DNA of 64,000 nt from an uncultured Prevotellaceae bacterium (GTDB taxonomy: Bacteria > Bacteroidota > Bacteroidia > Bacteroidales > Bacteroidaceae), in assembly GCA_947166305.1 (NCBI GenBank), contig CAMVDV010000003.1, forward strand, positions 44,635-108,634. Reading direction: 5' to 3'. Each line of letters opens with the position of its first letter. The first letter of the stretch is position 1. The notes beneath the pieces were generated by a model, which made no database searches, had not been told where the DNA came from, and saw nothing but the letters and a program-made list of their open reading frames with translations. Position numbers and translations under genes: made by a program. Of this stretch, positions 1 to 8,131 are shown in pieces.

Positions 1-2
1 GC

Positions 3-1097
3 TCGAAACCTGTGTGGCAACGCTTCTTCATCATGTTCGGAGGCGTGCTGATGAACCTCATCACCGCCTGGGTCATCTACAGTCTTGTGCTGCTCGCCTG
101 GGGCAGGGACTACACTCCTATCACGAGCCTCGAGGACGGTTTTCAGTACAACGAGCAAGCCCACAGCCTCGGATTCCAGGACGGTGACATTCCCATCCGT
201 GCCGACCAGAAGGACATCGTGGAGTACAGCACGGCAGTGATGCGCACCATTGCCAATGCATCCTCCGTCACCGTACTGCGCGAGGGCAAAGAGATCGAGC
301 TGGAAATGCCCGGCGAAGGGCTTTCCATGATAAAGATGATACAGGCCCAGCCGCCATTCCTCATGCCGATGGCCGAAGCCTTCATCGACTCCGTCGTGCC
401 GGGTTCGCCTGCACAAAGGGCTGGCATCGTGCCGGGCATGAAGCTTCTCTCTGCCGGAGGAAAGGACATCAAGACCTGGGCCGACTATGACAATGAGGTG
501 ACACTGCGTCGCCAGGACGTGCTCTCATCGCCCGATTGCACCGCAGAGGACAGCCTCCGCTGGCGCTCGCTCACCATCGTTGTTGCCACAGCCGACCTCA
601 GCCGGCAGGATACCATCGCACTCCAGCTTGACAAAGACTACATGATGGGCGTCACAAGAAAGCTCCCAAAATTCAAAACCGTACACCTCGACTACAGCCT
701 CGCCTCGTGCCTTCCTGCCGGACTCAGCTACGGATGGCGCGTACTCAAGAACTATGTGAGCGACCTTCGCTACGTTGCAAGTGCCGATGGAGCAAAGAGT
801 GTCGGCTCATTCATCACCATCGGCAACATTTTCCCTTCGGCGTGGGACTGGCAACAGTTCTGGATGCTCACCGCACTCATCAGCATTATCCTTGCAGTCA
901 TGAACATCTTGCCCATTCCGGGACTTGACGGCGGACACATCGTGCTGCTCTTCTACGAAGGAATCACCGGACATCAGCCTTCCGACAAAGCCATGGAATG
1001 GATTGAGAAAATAGGCATCGGCATTATCCTCGCGCTCATGATTCTCGCCATGAGCAACGATATTCGCAACTTCATCCTCCCTCTCTTCGGACTATGA
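3..1097 (+). CDS. rseP: RIP metalloprotease RseP family (site-2 protease), 5' end missing
   Basis: This is the C-terminal part of an inner-membrane site-2 zinc protease that cleaves transmembrane substrates such as anti-sigma factors. The reading frame is open from base 3, so the HExxH zinc site lies upstream of the window. Visible are a membrane segment beginning IMFGGVLMN, a PDZ domain with the carboxylate-binding stretch PGSPAQRAG near base 390, and the second conserved site NILPIPGLDGGH near base 905, which supplies the third zinc ligand region. A last membrane segment follows. The stop overlaps the start of the next gene in an ATGA, so the two are probably translated together. The family identity is secure; the substrate is unknown. 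Confidence 0.93.
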   Translation, partial: SKPVWQRFFIMFGGVLMNLITAWVIYSLVLLAWGRDYTPITSLEDGFQYNEQAHSLGFQDGDIPIRADQKDIVEYSTAVMRTIANASSVTVLREGKEIELEMPGEGLSMIKMIQAQPPFLMPMAEAFIDSVVPGSPAQRAGIVPGMKLLSAGGKDIKTWADYDNEVTLRRQDVLSSPDCTAEDSLRWRSLTIVVATADLSRQDTIALQLDKDYMMGVTRKLPKFKTVHLDYSLASCLPAGLSYGWRVLKNYVSDLRYVASADGAKSVGSFITIGNIFPSAWDWQQFWMLTALISIILAVMNILPIPGLDGGHIVLLFYEGITGHQPSDKAMEWIEKIGIGIILALMILAMSNDIRNFILPLFGL

Positions 1098-1447
1098 GAA
1101 ACCATATCATCATCGCCCTCAGCCTTGCCGGCACACTCCTCGTGGCTGCCTGTGCCGAGAAGACGCCCGAAGAGCGTGCAGCCGCCATGCTCAAGGAGGC
1201 ACGCTACGCTCTGCATCATCATCTCTACAACGAGGCACGCGACACAATTTTCTCCCTCCGGCGCAACTGCCCAACGGCAATCGAAGCCAGGCGGCAAGCC
1301 ATCCTTCTGCTCGACAGCATCGAGATGAATGCCGCAGCAGACAGTCTCAAGCTTGTCAGCGGAGAGGAATGGGAACGACTCAACGTCAAGCGGCAGTTCT
1401 TCGAACGCAAGCTGAAGGAAGACCTCAAGAAGGCAATTCATAATTAG
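1094..1447 (+). CDS. Small predicted lipoprotein
   Basis: A 117-residue protein with a lipoprotein signal peptide ending in LVAAC, so the mature protein would start at a lipidated Cys near residue 20. The remainder is charged and helical, with heptad-like stretches (EERAAAMLKEARYALHHHLYN; ERLNVKRQFFERKLKEDLKK) that suggest a short helical repeat or coiled coil. It starts inside the stop codon of the RseP gene, which implies translational coupling and perhaps a role in the envelope near that protease. I do not recognise a named family. Confidence 0.75.
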   Translation: MRNHIIIALSLAGTLLVAACAEKTPEERAAAMLKEARYALHHHLYNEARDTIFSLRRNCPTAIEARRQAILLLDSIEMNAAADSLKLVSGEEWERLNVKRQFFERKLKEDLKKAIHN

Positions 1448-1452
1448 AAAGT

Positions 1453-1507
1453 AATTCATAATAAGGCCGCTCCCAAAAAGACGCATTGAAGGAGACAATT
1501 ATGAATT
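1453..1507. repeat. AT-rich inverted repeat between genes
   Basis: The arms AATTCATAAT (1453-1462) and ATTATGAATT (1498-1507) are complementary, and further ATGAATT copies follow to about 1520. It lies between the lipoprotein stop and the cca start. The same ATGAATT string is tandemly repeated at 23289-23313. It may act as a weak terminator or be a relic of a dispersed repeat. Confidence 0.45.
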
Positions 1508-1535
1508 ATGAATTAAGAATTGAGAATCATAAGGA

Positions 1536-3233
1536 ATGACCATTCAGGACGCCATACAGGAATACGACAACTTCAGGCAGCGCATTCGCCAGGCCGACTC
1601 GTTGCGGCTCATCGACAACCCTCTGCTGCATCGCATCGGGCGGAAGGCCGACGAGCTGGGCATGGAGTGCTATGTGGTGGGAGGCTATGTGCGGGACATC
1701 ATCCTGGAGCGCCCGTCGAAGGACATCGACGTGGTGGTTTGCTCTCCGGAAGGAAGCAGAGAGGGGACAGGACCGGGCATCCTTCTTGCCCAAGCCCTGG
1801 CCAAGGACATGGGGCGCGGCGCACATGTCAGCGTGTTCCGCAACTTCGGTACGGCACAACTGAAGTGGCATGACCAGGAGATTGAGTTCGTAGGCGCCCG
1901 GAAGGAAAGCTATCAGCGCGACAGCCGAAAGCCCATTGTGGAGGACGGGACGCTCGACGACGACCTGCACCGCCGCGACTTCACCATCAACGCCCTCGCC
2001 GTCTGCCTCAACGGGCAACGCTACGGCGAGCTCATCGACCTCTTCGACGGCCTGCTCGACCTTGAGGATGGCATCATCGCTACGCCCCTCGACCCCGACA
2101 TCACGTTCAGCGACGACCCGCTCCGCATGATGCGTTGCGTGCGATTCGCCACACAACTGCGCTTCCAGATTGAGGATGAGACACAGGAGGCTCTGCGCCG
2201 CAATGCCGAACGCATCAAGATTATCTCCTGGGAGCGCATCACCGACGAGCTGAACAAAATCATGTTGACGCCGGCACCGAGCATCGGTTTCATCGAACTG
2301 AGCCGCAGTGGGCTGCTGCCCCTCATTCTTCCCGAGGTGGCGGCGCTGGAAGGTGTGGAGACAAGGAACGGCCGTGCGCACAAGGACAACTTTTACCATA
2401 CGCTCGAGGTGCTGGACAATGTGGCGGCAACTGGCCAGCCAGCCGGACCCACCCCCAACCCCTCCCTTGTTGGGAGGGGAGAAGATACCACCGACAGGCT
2501 AAACACTCCCCTCCCTGCAAGGGAGGGGCAGGGGGAGGGTCCGAGAAGTGAGGGTGGGGCTTCCCTCTTCTTGCGTTGGGCCGCACTCCTGCACGACATC
2601 GGCAAGCCGCGCAGCAAGCGCTGGGACGCGACGGCTGGCTGGACGTTCCACAACCACAACTACATCGGGCAGAAGATGGTGGCTCCGCTCTTCCGACGCC
2701 TGAAACTCCCGACGGACGAGCGCATGGCTTACGTCGAAAAGCTTGTCGGTCTGCACATGCGGCCCATCGCCATTGCCGACGACGAAGTGACCGACAGCGC
2801 CGTGCGACGGCTCCTCTTCGAGGCAGGCGAGGACATCGACGACCTGATGCGCCTCTGCGAAGCCGACATCACGAGCAAGAACCGCGAGAAGAAACGACGC
2901 TTCCTGGAGAACTTCCAGCTCGTGCGCGAGAAGCTTGCCGACCTCCAGGCTCGCGACAATTACCGCACCTGGCACAACCCCATCTCAGGCGAAGAAATCA
3001 TGGAAACCTTCCAGCTCAAGCCCTGCCGCGAGATAGGATTGCTCAAGCAAGCCGTCAAGGACGCCATCTGGGATTCCCTTATCCCCAATGACCACGACGC
3101 CGCATTCCAGTTCCTTCTGCAAAAGGCCAAGGAGATGGGTCTGAACGCCGCGTGCGACGATGACCAACTTCGCACGCGACGATGCCCATCGCCGCACGCG
3201 GAAAATGCCGACGCCGCACGCGAAAATCTATAA
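1536..3233 (+). CDS. cca: CCA tRNA nucleotidyltransferase with HD domain
   Basis: This cytoplasmic enzyme adds or repairs the 3'-CCA end of tRNAs. The class II nucleotidyltransferase head shows VVGGYVRD (residues 47-54) and the metal-binding pair in DIDVVV (61-66), then RRDFTINAL and the tRNA-binding region with RFATQL and WERI. An HD hydrolase-like domain begins WAALLHDIGKP (about residue 347). Two additions are odd. Residues 306-335 are encoded by a GC-rich palindromic element (2455-2542) that falls just before the HD motif, and the last 29 residues are encoded by four 22-bp tandem units that end exactly with the stop codon. The core enzyme looks intact. The ATG at 1536 fits the start of related enzymes. 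Confidence 0.93.
   Translation: MTIQDAIQEYDNFRQRIRQADSLRLIDNPLLHRIGRKADELGMECYVVGGYVRDIILERPSKDIDVVVCSPEGSREGTGPGILLAQALAKDMGRGAHVSVFRNFGTAQLKWHDQEIEFVGARKESYQRDSRKPIVEDGTLDDDLHRRDFTINALAVCLNGQRYGELIDLFDGLLDLEDGIIATPLDPDITFSDDPLRMMRCVRFATQLRFQIEDETQEALRRNAERIKIISWERITDELNKIMLTPAPSIGFIELSRSGLLPLILPEVAALEGVETRNGRAHKDNFYHTLEVLDNVAATGQPAGPTPNPSLVGRGEDTTDRLNTPLPAREGQGEGPRSEGGASLFLRWAALLHDIGKPRSKRWDATAGWTFHNHNYIGQKMVAPLFRRLKLPTDERMAYVEKLVGLHMRPIAIADDEVTDSAVRRLLFEAGEDIDDLMRLCEADITSKNREKKRRFLENFQLVREKLADLQARDNYRTWHNPISGEEIMETFQLKPCREIGLLKQAVKDAIWDSLIPNDHDAAFQFLLQKAKEMGLNAACDDDQLRTRRCPSPHAENADAARENL
2455..2542. repeat. Twin-hairpin palindromic element inserted in cca (copy 1)
   Basis: An outer pair GGACCC (2455) and GGGTCC (ending 2542) encloses two hairpins, each CCCCTCCC with a 5-nt loop and GGGAGGGG. 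It is read in frame as a peptide with PTPNPSLVGRG and TPLPAREG. The copy in the gene at 53703 encodes almost the same peptide in the same frame. Confidence 0.9.
3146..3233. repeat. 22-bp tandem array, 4 units, in the 3' end of cca
   Basis: Units start at 3146, 3168, 3190 and 3212, each exactly 22 bp, with core CGCCGCACGCGG or its reverse complement (unit 1). The cca stop TAA is the last three bases of unit 4, so the array supplies both the C-terminal tail and the stop codon. Confidence 0.9.
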
Positions 3234-3244
3234 CACCCCACGAC

Positions 3245-4669
3245 ATGAGCCAGAAGATCCTACAGACCGGCGTACAGCAGCAACAGCAGCAACAGGTGCA
3301 ACAGCAGCAGATGCTGCCGCAGCAGGTGTTGCTCGTGCGCCTCATGGAAATGCCAGTCCAGGCCTTGCAGCAGCGCGTGGAGCTGGAATGCATGGAGAAC
3401 CCCTGGCTCGAGAAGAAGGAAGTCGGCGAAGACGACTACCCAGGCCTCTCCTCCTCCTCGGGGGACGAGCCGGAGGAGGGGGCATCCGATGCCGCCTACG
3501 ACTACCGCAGCGAGGACGACATGCCCGACTTCCTCACCGGACCGAGCCACAGCAACAACGCCGCAGAGTACATGTCCTACGACGACACCCTGTCCCTCAC
3601 CGACCGGCTCCGAGAGCAGATGGCCGACTTCGAACTCTCCGACCACGAAAAAGAGCTCATGGAATACCTCATCGGCTCGCTCGGCGAGGACGGACTCCTC
3701 TCCAAATCCCTCCCAATCCTGGCCGACGAAGCCGAAATCTACCAAGGCATCGCCACCAACCCCGAAGAGCTGGAGCGCGTGCTCAGCATCCTCCAGCAGT
3801 TCGACCCGCCCGGCATCGGCGCACGCTCACTGCAGGAATGCCTGCTCCTGCAAGTGCGCAGAGACGAAAGCCTGCCGCACCGCGACCTGCTCATCGCGCT
3901 CTTCGAGAAATGCTTCGACGACTTCGTGCACAAACGCTGGCAACGGGTGGCACAAAAGCTCAAGCTCCACGAGGCAGAAATCGAAGAGCTTCAGCGGGAA
4001 ATACAGCGTCTCAACCCACGGCCCGGAGGCTCCGTCGGCGCCAAGACCGCAGACCGCGCACAAACCATACAGCCCGACTTCCTCGTCGACACCGACCAGG
4101 ACGGCACCATCACCGTCTCCCTCTCCGCAGCCGGACAGCCCTCGCTCATCATCAGCCCCGACGCCGAGGGGCAACAGGACGCTTTCGTACGGCAATATGT
4201 GGAGCGCGGACAGATGTTCATCACAGCCCTTCAGCAACGCTCCGAAACAATGATGCGCGTCATGCAAGCCATCGTCAGCCTGCAGAAACCCTTCTTCCAG
4301 ACAGGCGACGAAACACTCCTGCGGCCCATGAAGCTCGAAGACATCGCCACCCGCACAGGCTACGACATCAGCACCGTCAGCCGTGCAGCCAACAGCAAGT
4401 ACGTCGAGACCACCTTCGGCACCTTCCCCCTGAAGTGGTTCTTCACACATCGCGCCACACAGACCAGCGAGGGCGACGACATCACCTCAAGGCAAGTGAT
4501 GGCAGCCCTGCGCCGTCTCATCGACACAGAAGACAAGCGACGGCCGCTGAGCGACGAGCTTCTGGCACAAAAGCTCAAGGCCAAAGGCTTCAACGTCGCC
4601 CGCCGCACCGTCAGCAAGTACAGAGAAATGATGGGCATCCCCGTAGCAAGAATGAGAAAGACCCCATGA
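3245..4669 (+). CDS. rpoN: RNA polymerase sigma-54 factor
   Basis: RpoN directs RNA polymerase to -24/-12 promoters and needs an AAA+ activator. The 474-residue protein has the N-terminal glutamine-rich activator-interaction region (QQVLLVRLMEMPVQALQQRVE), an acidic linker, the core-binding domain, a helix-turn-helix (EDIATRTGYDISTVSRAANSKY) and the C-terminal RpoN box ARRTVSKYREMMGIP. I chose the ATG at 3245 (MSQKILQTG) because the extra upstream residues in this frame come from the 22-bp repeat at the end of cca. The N-terminus holds a run of seven glutamines and a second of four, more expanded than in related proteins. It starts 12 bp after cca and is likely co-transcribed with it. Confidence 0.96.
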   Translation: MSQKILQTGVQQQQQQQVQQQQMLPQQVLLVRLMEMPVQALQQRVELECMENPWLEKKEVGEDDYPGLSSSSGDEPEEGASDAAYDYRSEDDMPDFLTGPSHSNNAAEYMSYDDTLSLTDRLREQMADFELSDHEKELMEYLIGSLGEDGLLSKSLPILADEAEIYQGIATNPEELERVLSILQQFDPPGIGARSLQECLLLQVRRDESLPHRDLLIALFEKCFDDFVHKRWQRVAQKLKLHEAEIEELQREIQRLNPRPGGSVGAKTADRAQTIQPDFLVDTDQDGTITVSLSAAGQPSLIISPDAEGQQDAFVRQYVERGQMFITALQQRSETMMRVMQAIVSLQKPFFQTGDETLLRPMKLEDIATRTGYDISTVSRAANSKYVETTFGTFPLKWFFTHRATQTSEGDDITSRQVMAALRRLIDTEDKRRPLSDELLAQKLKAKGFNVARRTVSKYREMMGIPVARMRKTP

Positions 4670-4700
4670 TTCCCCTCAGAGGAAACACCTTCTGAATTCT

Positions 4701-4766
4701 GAACTTTGAATCTATTAATTTTGAATTTTGAATTAATTAATTTTGAACTTTGAATTTATTAATTTT
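4701..4766. repeat. 22-bp tandem array, 3 AT-rich units
   Basis: Units at 4701, 4723 and 4745 are each 22 bp and built on GAA-TTTGAA-ATTAATTTT. The period is that of the GC-rich arrays elsewhere, although the sequence is unrelated. The array runs into the 5' end of the following reading frame. Confidence 0.85.
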
Positions 4767-4769
4767 GAA

Positions 4770-5381
4770 TTGAAAGTCCTTCTCCTCATAGCACGCATCT
4801 TCTCCGGCGTCTTCCGTCCGTCGTTCTATCCAACGGTAGGCACCTTCATCCTGCTGAGCTTCACCTATCTCAGCCTCTTCCCGTGGGCTTTCAAGCTGTG
4901 GATACTGGCCCTCGTCTACATCTTCACGTTCTGCCTGCCCGCACTCGGTGTCTTTCTCTACCGCCGTCTGCACGGATGGAACGCTGCCCAACTGCGCATG
5001 AGGCACAAACGCGGCATCCCTTACATTATATATATCTGCTGCTACCTCGTACTCATGCACATCTTCTCTGCCACACACATGCCCCACTTCCTCATGGCCA
5101 TCGTCGGCATCGCCCTACTCGTGGAGTGTGCCTGCATCGTGGCAAACGTCTGGTGGAAGGTGAGCCTGCACTCGGCAGGCACAGGCGGTGTCATCGGAGC
5201 CTTGATAGCCTACGCTGCCATCTTCAACTTCAATCCCGTCTGGTGGCTTGCGCTTGCCATTCTCGTCAGCGGCTGCGTCATGACGAGCCGAATGCTCTTG
5301 CGGCAGCACACCCTTGGCCAAGTCCTTGGCGGCACACTCATCGGCATTGTCTGCGGCATCGTGGGCACTTTGCTCATGTAA
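4770..5381 (+). CDS. PAP2-like integral membrane phosphatase family protein
   Basis: A roughly 200-residue polytopic membrane protein with about six hydrophobic segments. Near the C-terminus it has SLHSAGTGG and then SRMLLRQHTLGQVLGG, which match the second and third PAP2 signature regions (SxxxH and SRxxxxxHxxxQ). PAP2 proteins remove phosphate from lipid phosphates such as undecaprenyl or phosphatidic substrates. The first signature (KxxxxxxRP) is not evident, so activity is uncertain. The start is unclear: there is no ATG, and the frame runs back through the 22-bp array to a TTG at 4743. I prefer the TTG at 4770, just after the array. Confidence 0.6.
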   Translation: MKVLLLIARIFSGVFRPSFYPTVGTFILLSFTYLSLFPWAFKLWILALVYIFTFCLPALGVFLYRRLHGWNAAQLRMRHKRGIPYIIYICCYLVLMHIFSATHMPHFLMAIVGIALLVECACIVANVWWKVSLHSAGTGGVIGALIAYAAIFNFNPVWWLALAILVSGCVMTSRMLLRQHTLGQVLGGTLIGIVCGIVGTLLM

Positions 5382-5460
5382 AAAGTTGAAAGGTTAAAAA
5401 GTTAAAAGGGGAAGAAACATCAGCTTTAACTGTTAATTCGTAAATTCTTTCGGAAAAAAC

Positions 5461-5491
5461 TTTGCGTTTCCGATAATTAGTCGTACCTTTG
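5461..5491 (+). promoter_or_regulatory. Bacteroidetes-type promoter upstream of structured RNA
   Basis: TTTG at 5461-5464, a 19-nt spacer and TACCTTTG at 5484-5491 match the -33/-7 consensus exactly. The start of transcription is expected near 5498, about 250 nt before the next start codon. Confidence 0.8.
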
Positions 5492-5530
5492 TGGCGTGTT
5501 CCTCGGAGCACGTCATTTTATTTGCTCTAT

Positions 5531-5647
5531 CGCCGCTTGAATTAGGACCTCAGACATGTGTTAGGGCAAAACCACTATCGAGAGGCTTGCGCCATAAGCG
5601 TAGGCTTCCCATAGATAGTGGTAGGTAGTCCTAAACCTCAAGCGGCG
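5531..5647 (+). ncRNA. Candidate structured RNA (6S-like or long leader)
   Basis: Downstream of a consensus promoter, a 117-nt segment folds as one long rod. CGCCGCTTGA (5531-5540) pairs perfectly with TCAAGCGGCG (5638-5647), TTAGGAC (5542-5548) with GTCCTAA (5628-5634), and CCACTATC (5572-5579) with GATAGTGG (5614-5621). Between helices two and three there is a strongly asymmetric internal loop (23 nt on the 5' side, 6 on the 3' side), and the apical part of 34 nt can form a further stem. A rod with one large internal bubble is the shape of 6S RNA, and a Bacteroidetes 6S class (6S-Flavo) is known, but I cannot confirm a match. A cis-acting leader for the gene at 5748 is the alternative. Nothing here encodes a protein. 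Confidence 0.55.
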
Positions 5648-5747
5648 TATGGTGAAGCACTGCGCTTTTCTTGTGCCCGCAAGCCAAGTGCCGCTTTGCC
5701 CGACAAAGGAGAAAGAGATTGGTATTAACACTTAAAAAGCAAATGAA

Positions 5748-6425
5748 ATGAAGAAGTTACTGTTCTTATTGATGCTCCTTTGCCCGATGATAGCTTCGGC
5801 GCAGGACGTGATTGTGAAGAAGGATGGCTCTACGGTCGTCTGCCGCGTAGAGAAAGTCAGCGAGACAGACATCACCTACAAACTTTGGAGCGACCTGAAA
5901 GGGTCGAGCTTTGTGATGGACAAGTCGCTTGTCTCTGCCATCAACTACGAAAGCGGCAAGAAGGAAACCTTCAGCGAAACAACAAGTCTCTACACCCCGA
6001 ACAACCAAAATAACGGTGTGCAAGCACTAAACGATAGGGCGTTGCTGGAGATAGATTATAAGACAAACGGCAACCCCTACAAGAAGGTGAAGCGGTTAAA
6101 AACTTGGGGATGGATAGGAGGTAGTGCATTAGTCGCTGCGGGTATTGGAAGCATCGTGGTTGGTCAACCATTGCCTAATTCTACAGGTATCTGTACTGGA
6201 GTAGGAGTAGCTAGTATCGTTTTGGGTATAGGAGTTACAACCACTTGCTTGGTCATTGCCCACAAGCAGAAGAAAAAGTTGGATGCTGCTTTGGGCACTT
6301 CCTCTCTTTACCGCTACGACATTCCTTTTTCAAACGGCTCGCAGCTTTCTGTCGGTGCCGATATGCTTCACGACCGCATCATGGACAAGCGCACCGTAGG
6401 TCTCGGACTGAGCTATAACTTCTGA
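5748..6425 (+). CDS. Exported hypothetical membrane protein
   Basis: A 225-residue protein with a clear signal peptide (MKKLLFLLMLLCPMIASAQ). A small beta-rich domain follows that begins DVIVKKDGSTVVCRVEKV and resembles short domains common at the start of Bacteroidetes envelope proteins. Two hydrophobic, Gly-rich segments come next (about residues 122-140 and 150-171), and the last residues, GLGLSYNF, resemble the aromatic end of an outer-membrane strand. GC content is lower than in neighbours. It lies about 250 nt downstream of the promoter at 5461 and 18 bp before the next gene, so the pair may be one operon. No function is recognised. Confidence 0.7.
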   Translation: MKKLLFLLMLLCPMIASAQDVIVKKDGSTVVCRVEKVSETDITYKLWSDLKGSSFVMDKSLVSAINYESGKKETFSETTSLYTPNNQNNGVQALNDRALLEIDYKTNGNPYKKVKRLKTWGWIGGSALVAAGIGSIVVGQPLPNSTGICTGVGVASIVLGIGVTTTCLVIAHKQKKKLDAALGTSSLYRYDIPFSNGSQLSVGADMLHDRIMDKRTVGLGLSYNF

Positions 6426-6443
6426 TAAAAAAGACGCAAGAAG

Positions 6444-6824
6444 ATGAAACATACATTATATATATATATATTGGCACTTGCAGCCTTGACTGCAACCATA
6501 TCATCCTGCGGCGGCATACGTTCCGGTGCAGGAGGCGCAAGTACGGGGTCCTATATCAACGACGGACACTACAGCGTCAATCCTCTCGACCTCGTGCCCG
6601 TCGGCGATCGCATCACCTACACCATCGACATCTCTACGCCCGAGGGACGGCAGAAGCTGCAAGGCATCTCGCTTCCCGATGCCAAGCAACTGGCAGAAAC
6701 GGAAGCTTCGCGCAAGTACAACTGCGACCGACTCATTGACCCGCGCTTCGACTTCCTCAAGAAAGGCAAGCGCATCCTGCGCATCACCGTGGACGGACGC
6801 CCGGGCAACTACAGGACGAGATAA
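6444..6824 (+). CDS. Small predicted lipoprotein
   Basis: A 126-residue protein with a hydrophobic N-terminus ending in a lipobox (ISSC, residues 19-22), then Gly/Ser-rich linker residues and a short folded region. It starts 18 bp after the preceding exported protein on the same strand, which suggests co-transcription. The family is not recognised. A run of TATA repeats within the signal sequence codes for YIYIL. Confidence 0.7.
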   Translation: MKHTLYIYILALAALTATISSCGGIRSGAGGASTGSYINDGHYSVNPLDLVPVGDRITYTIDISTPEGRQKLQGISLPDAKQLAETEASRKYNCDRLIDPRFDFLKKGKRILRITVDGRPGNYRTR

Positions 6825-6869
6825 GAATGACCCCTTAACCCCCTTTAGGGAGAACAGACACTTTTACCG

Positions 6870-6907
6870 TACCACCGTGGGACATCACCGGCCGCCCCAC
6901 GGTGGTA
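6870..6907 (+). terminator. Strong hairpin after the lipoprotein gene
   Basis: TACCACCGTGGG (6870-6881) and CCCACGGTGGTA (6896-6907) form a perfect 12-bp stem with a 14-nt loop, 46 bp after the stop. No T run follows directly, so it may stop or protect transcripts rather than be a classical terminator. Confidence 0.55.
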
Positions 6908-6954
6908 CTGCTGTCTTCCCACGTCATTGTAGCCCAGCAACACCGAGTTCTTTC

Positions 6955-6982
6955 GCTCTCTGCACACGCGGAGAGCTTTTTT
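6955..6982 (+). terminator. Rho-independent terminator
   Basis: GCTCTC (6955-6960) pairs with GAGAGC (6971-6976) and is followed directly by six T. It separates the operon at 5748-6824 from the gene at 7068. Confidence 0.65.
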
Positions 6983-6995
6983 CATTCCTTCATTC

Positions 6996-7026
6996 TTTCA
7001 TTTCTTCATTTTTCTTCGTACCTTTG
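6996..7026 (+). promoter_or_regulatory. Promoter for the pRiA4b ORF-3 family gene
   Basis: TACCTTTG at 7019-7026 is a full -7 element. A TTTC at 6996-6999 sits 19 nt upstream as a near-consensus -33. The region is a TTCATTC/TTTCATT low-complexity stretch that is also seen at 21733-21768. Confidence 0.6.
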
Positions 7027-7067
7027 TGGCGACAAACATCTGCACAAAATCCCACATTATATATATT

Positions 7068-8036
7068 ATGGCGAGAAAGATTAAATTTCACCCCACCGAC
7101 AAGCATCAGCCGGAGAGCGGCTTCAGCTTCAGCGACGTACTTGGCGGAGTGCCCGACGAAGTGAGGAAGGAGATGGAGCGGCAAGGCATCCACAGCTTCA
7201 AGGACATGATTGAATTCATGGTCAGCCTCGGCATCGATCCGCTGAAGATGATGGCTTTTGCGGCAAAGAACAAGACTCTGCCCGAGGACTTCGACCCGCG
7301 GGACATCATGCTCGACGACGACTTCGACGAGGATGAGGAGGACGACGACTTCAAAAGCGAAGAAGAGGAATATGACGAGGAATACATGCTCGGAATGAAG
7401 TTGCCCGAGGTGAGGTTCATCGGAAAGCCTAAGCAGGAGTTTCTCGTCCGCGTCAAGCTCAACGACGCTCCGGTGAAGATATGGCGCGAACTGGTGGTCC
7501 CCTCCAACATCACGCTCGAGATGCTGGCCTACGTCCTCATCAAGGCGATGGGATGGCGCCACGAACATCTCTATCAGTTCGTCGGGAAGCAAGGCGTCTT
7601 CTACCTCAACTCGCGCCAGATGAAGGAAGAGAACGAGGGCATCTTCGGCTTTCTCAGCCGCAAGCAGAACAAGGACAGCGAGAAACACTCGCTGGAGATG
7701 TTGCTGCAGCCCAATGGCAAGAGGCTGAAGTTTGAGTACGACTTCGGCGACTCGTGGATGCACGACCTCTGGGTGAAGCAGGCACGCGACTATGCCGAAG
7801 GCGAGGAACCCGCCATCCGTCTGCTCAAAGGGCATGGGAACTGTCCGCCAGAAGACTGTGGCGGCGTGTGGGGATATGCCGAACTCCTTGAGCTGAGAAC
7901 GAAAAAACGCAAAACGGCCGACGACAAAGAACGGCTGGAATGGTACGACATCACAGACGACTTCAACCCCGACGACTGCGACCTCGAATGGTTGCAAGGA
8001 GACGTAGATGACCTCTGGGAAAGAATCAAAGAGTGA
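7068..8036 (+). CDS. Plasmid pRiA4b ORF-3 family protein
   Basis: A 322-residue cytoplasmic protein. The C-terminal half has the family signature: VRVKLNDAPVKIWRELVVPSN, LAYVLIKAMGWRHEHLYQF, KFEYDFGDSWMHDLWV and CPPEDCGGVWGYAELLE. The N-terminal part holds a long acidic stretch (about residues 82-105, mostly D and E) that may bind a basic partner. The biochemical function of the family is unknown; it often occurs on mobile DNA. I chose the ATG at 7068 because it lies about 40 nt after the -7 element, whereas an upstream in-frame start would lie inside the promoter. Confidence 0.85.
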   Translation: MARKIKFHPTDKHQPESGFSFSDVLGGVPDEVRKEMERQGIHSFKDMIEFMVSLGIDPLKMMAFAAKNKTLPEDFDPRDIMLDDDFDEDEEDDDFKSEEEEYDEEYMLGMKLPEVRFIGKPKQEFLVRVKLNDAPVKIWRELVVPSNITLEMLAYVLIKAMGWRHEHLYQFVGKQGVFYLNSRQMKEENEGIFGFLSRKQNKDSEKHSLEMLLQPNGKRLKFEYDFGDSWMHDLWVKQARDYAEGEEPAIRLLKGHGNCPPEDCGGVWGYAELLELRTKKRKTADDKERLEWYDITDDFNPDDCDLEWLQGDVDDLWERIKE

Positions 8037-8044
8037 AGAACGAA

Positions 8045-8113
8045 AGGCCCCCTCTGACTCCCCCTCCAGGCAAGGGAAGCCTCCCCATAGAGGGGGAGGT
8101 TTGGAGAGGGTCT
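8045..8113. repeat. Twin-hairpin palindromic element before purE (copy 2)
   Basis: A degenerate copy: GGCCCCCTCTGACTCCCCCT at the left and AGGGGGAGGTTTGGAGAGGG followed by TCT at the right pair over most of their length. It lies in the 95-bp gap before purE and may form a hairpin in the purE leader. Confidence 0.75.
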
Positions 8114-8131
8114 GTTAAATTGTAAATTACT

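Noticed and set aside
3160..4695. A plus-strand frame overlapping rpoN in another register
   Set aside because: It is very Arg- and Ala-rich low-complexity sequence produced by the codon bias of rpoN; rpoN has all conserved motifs.
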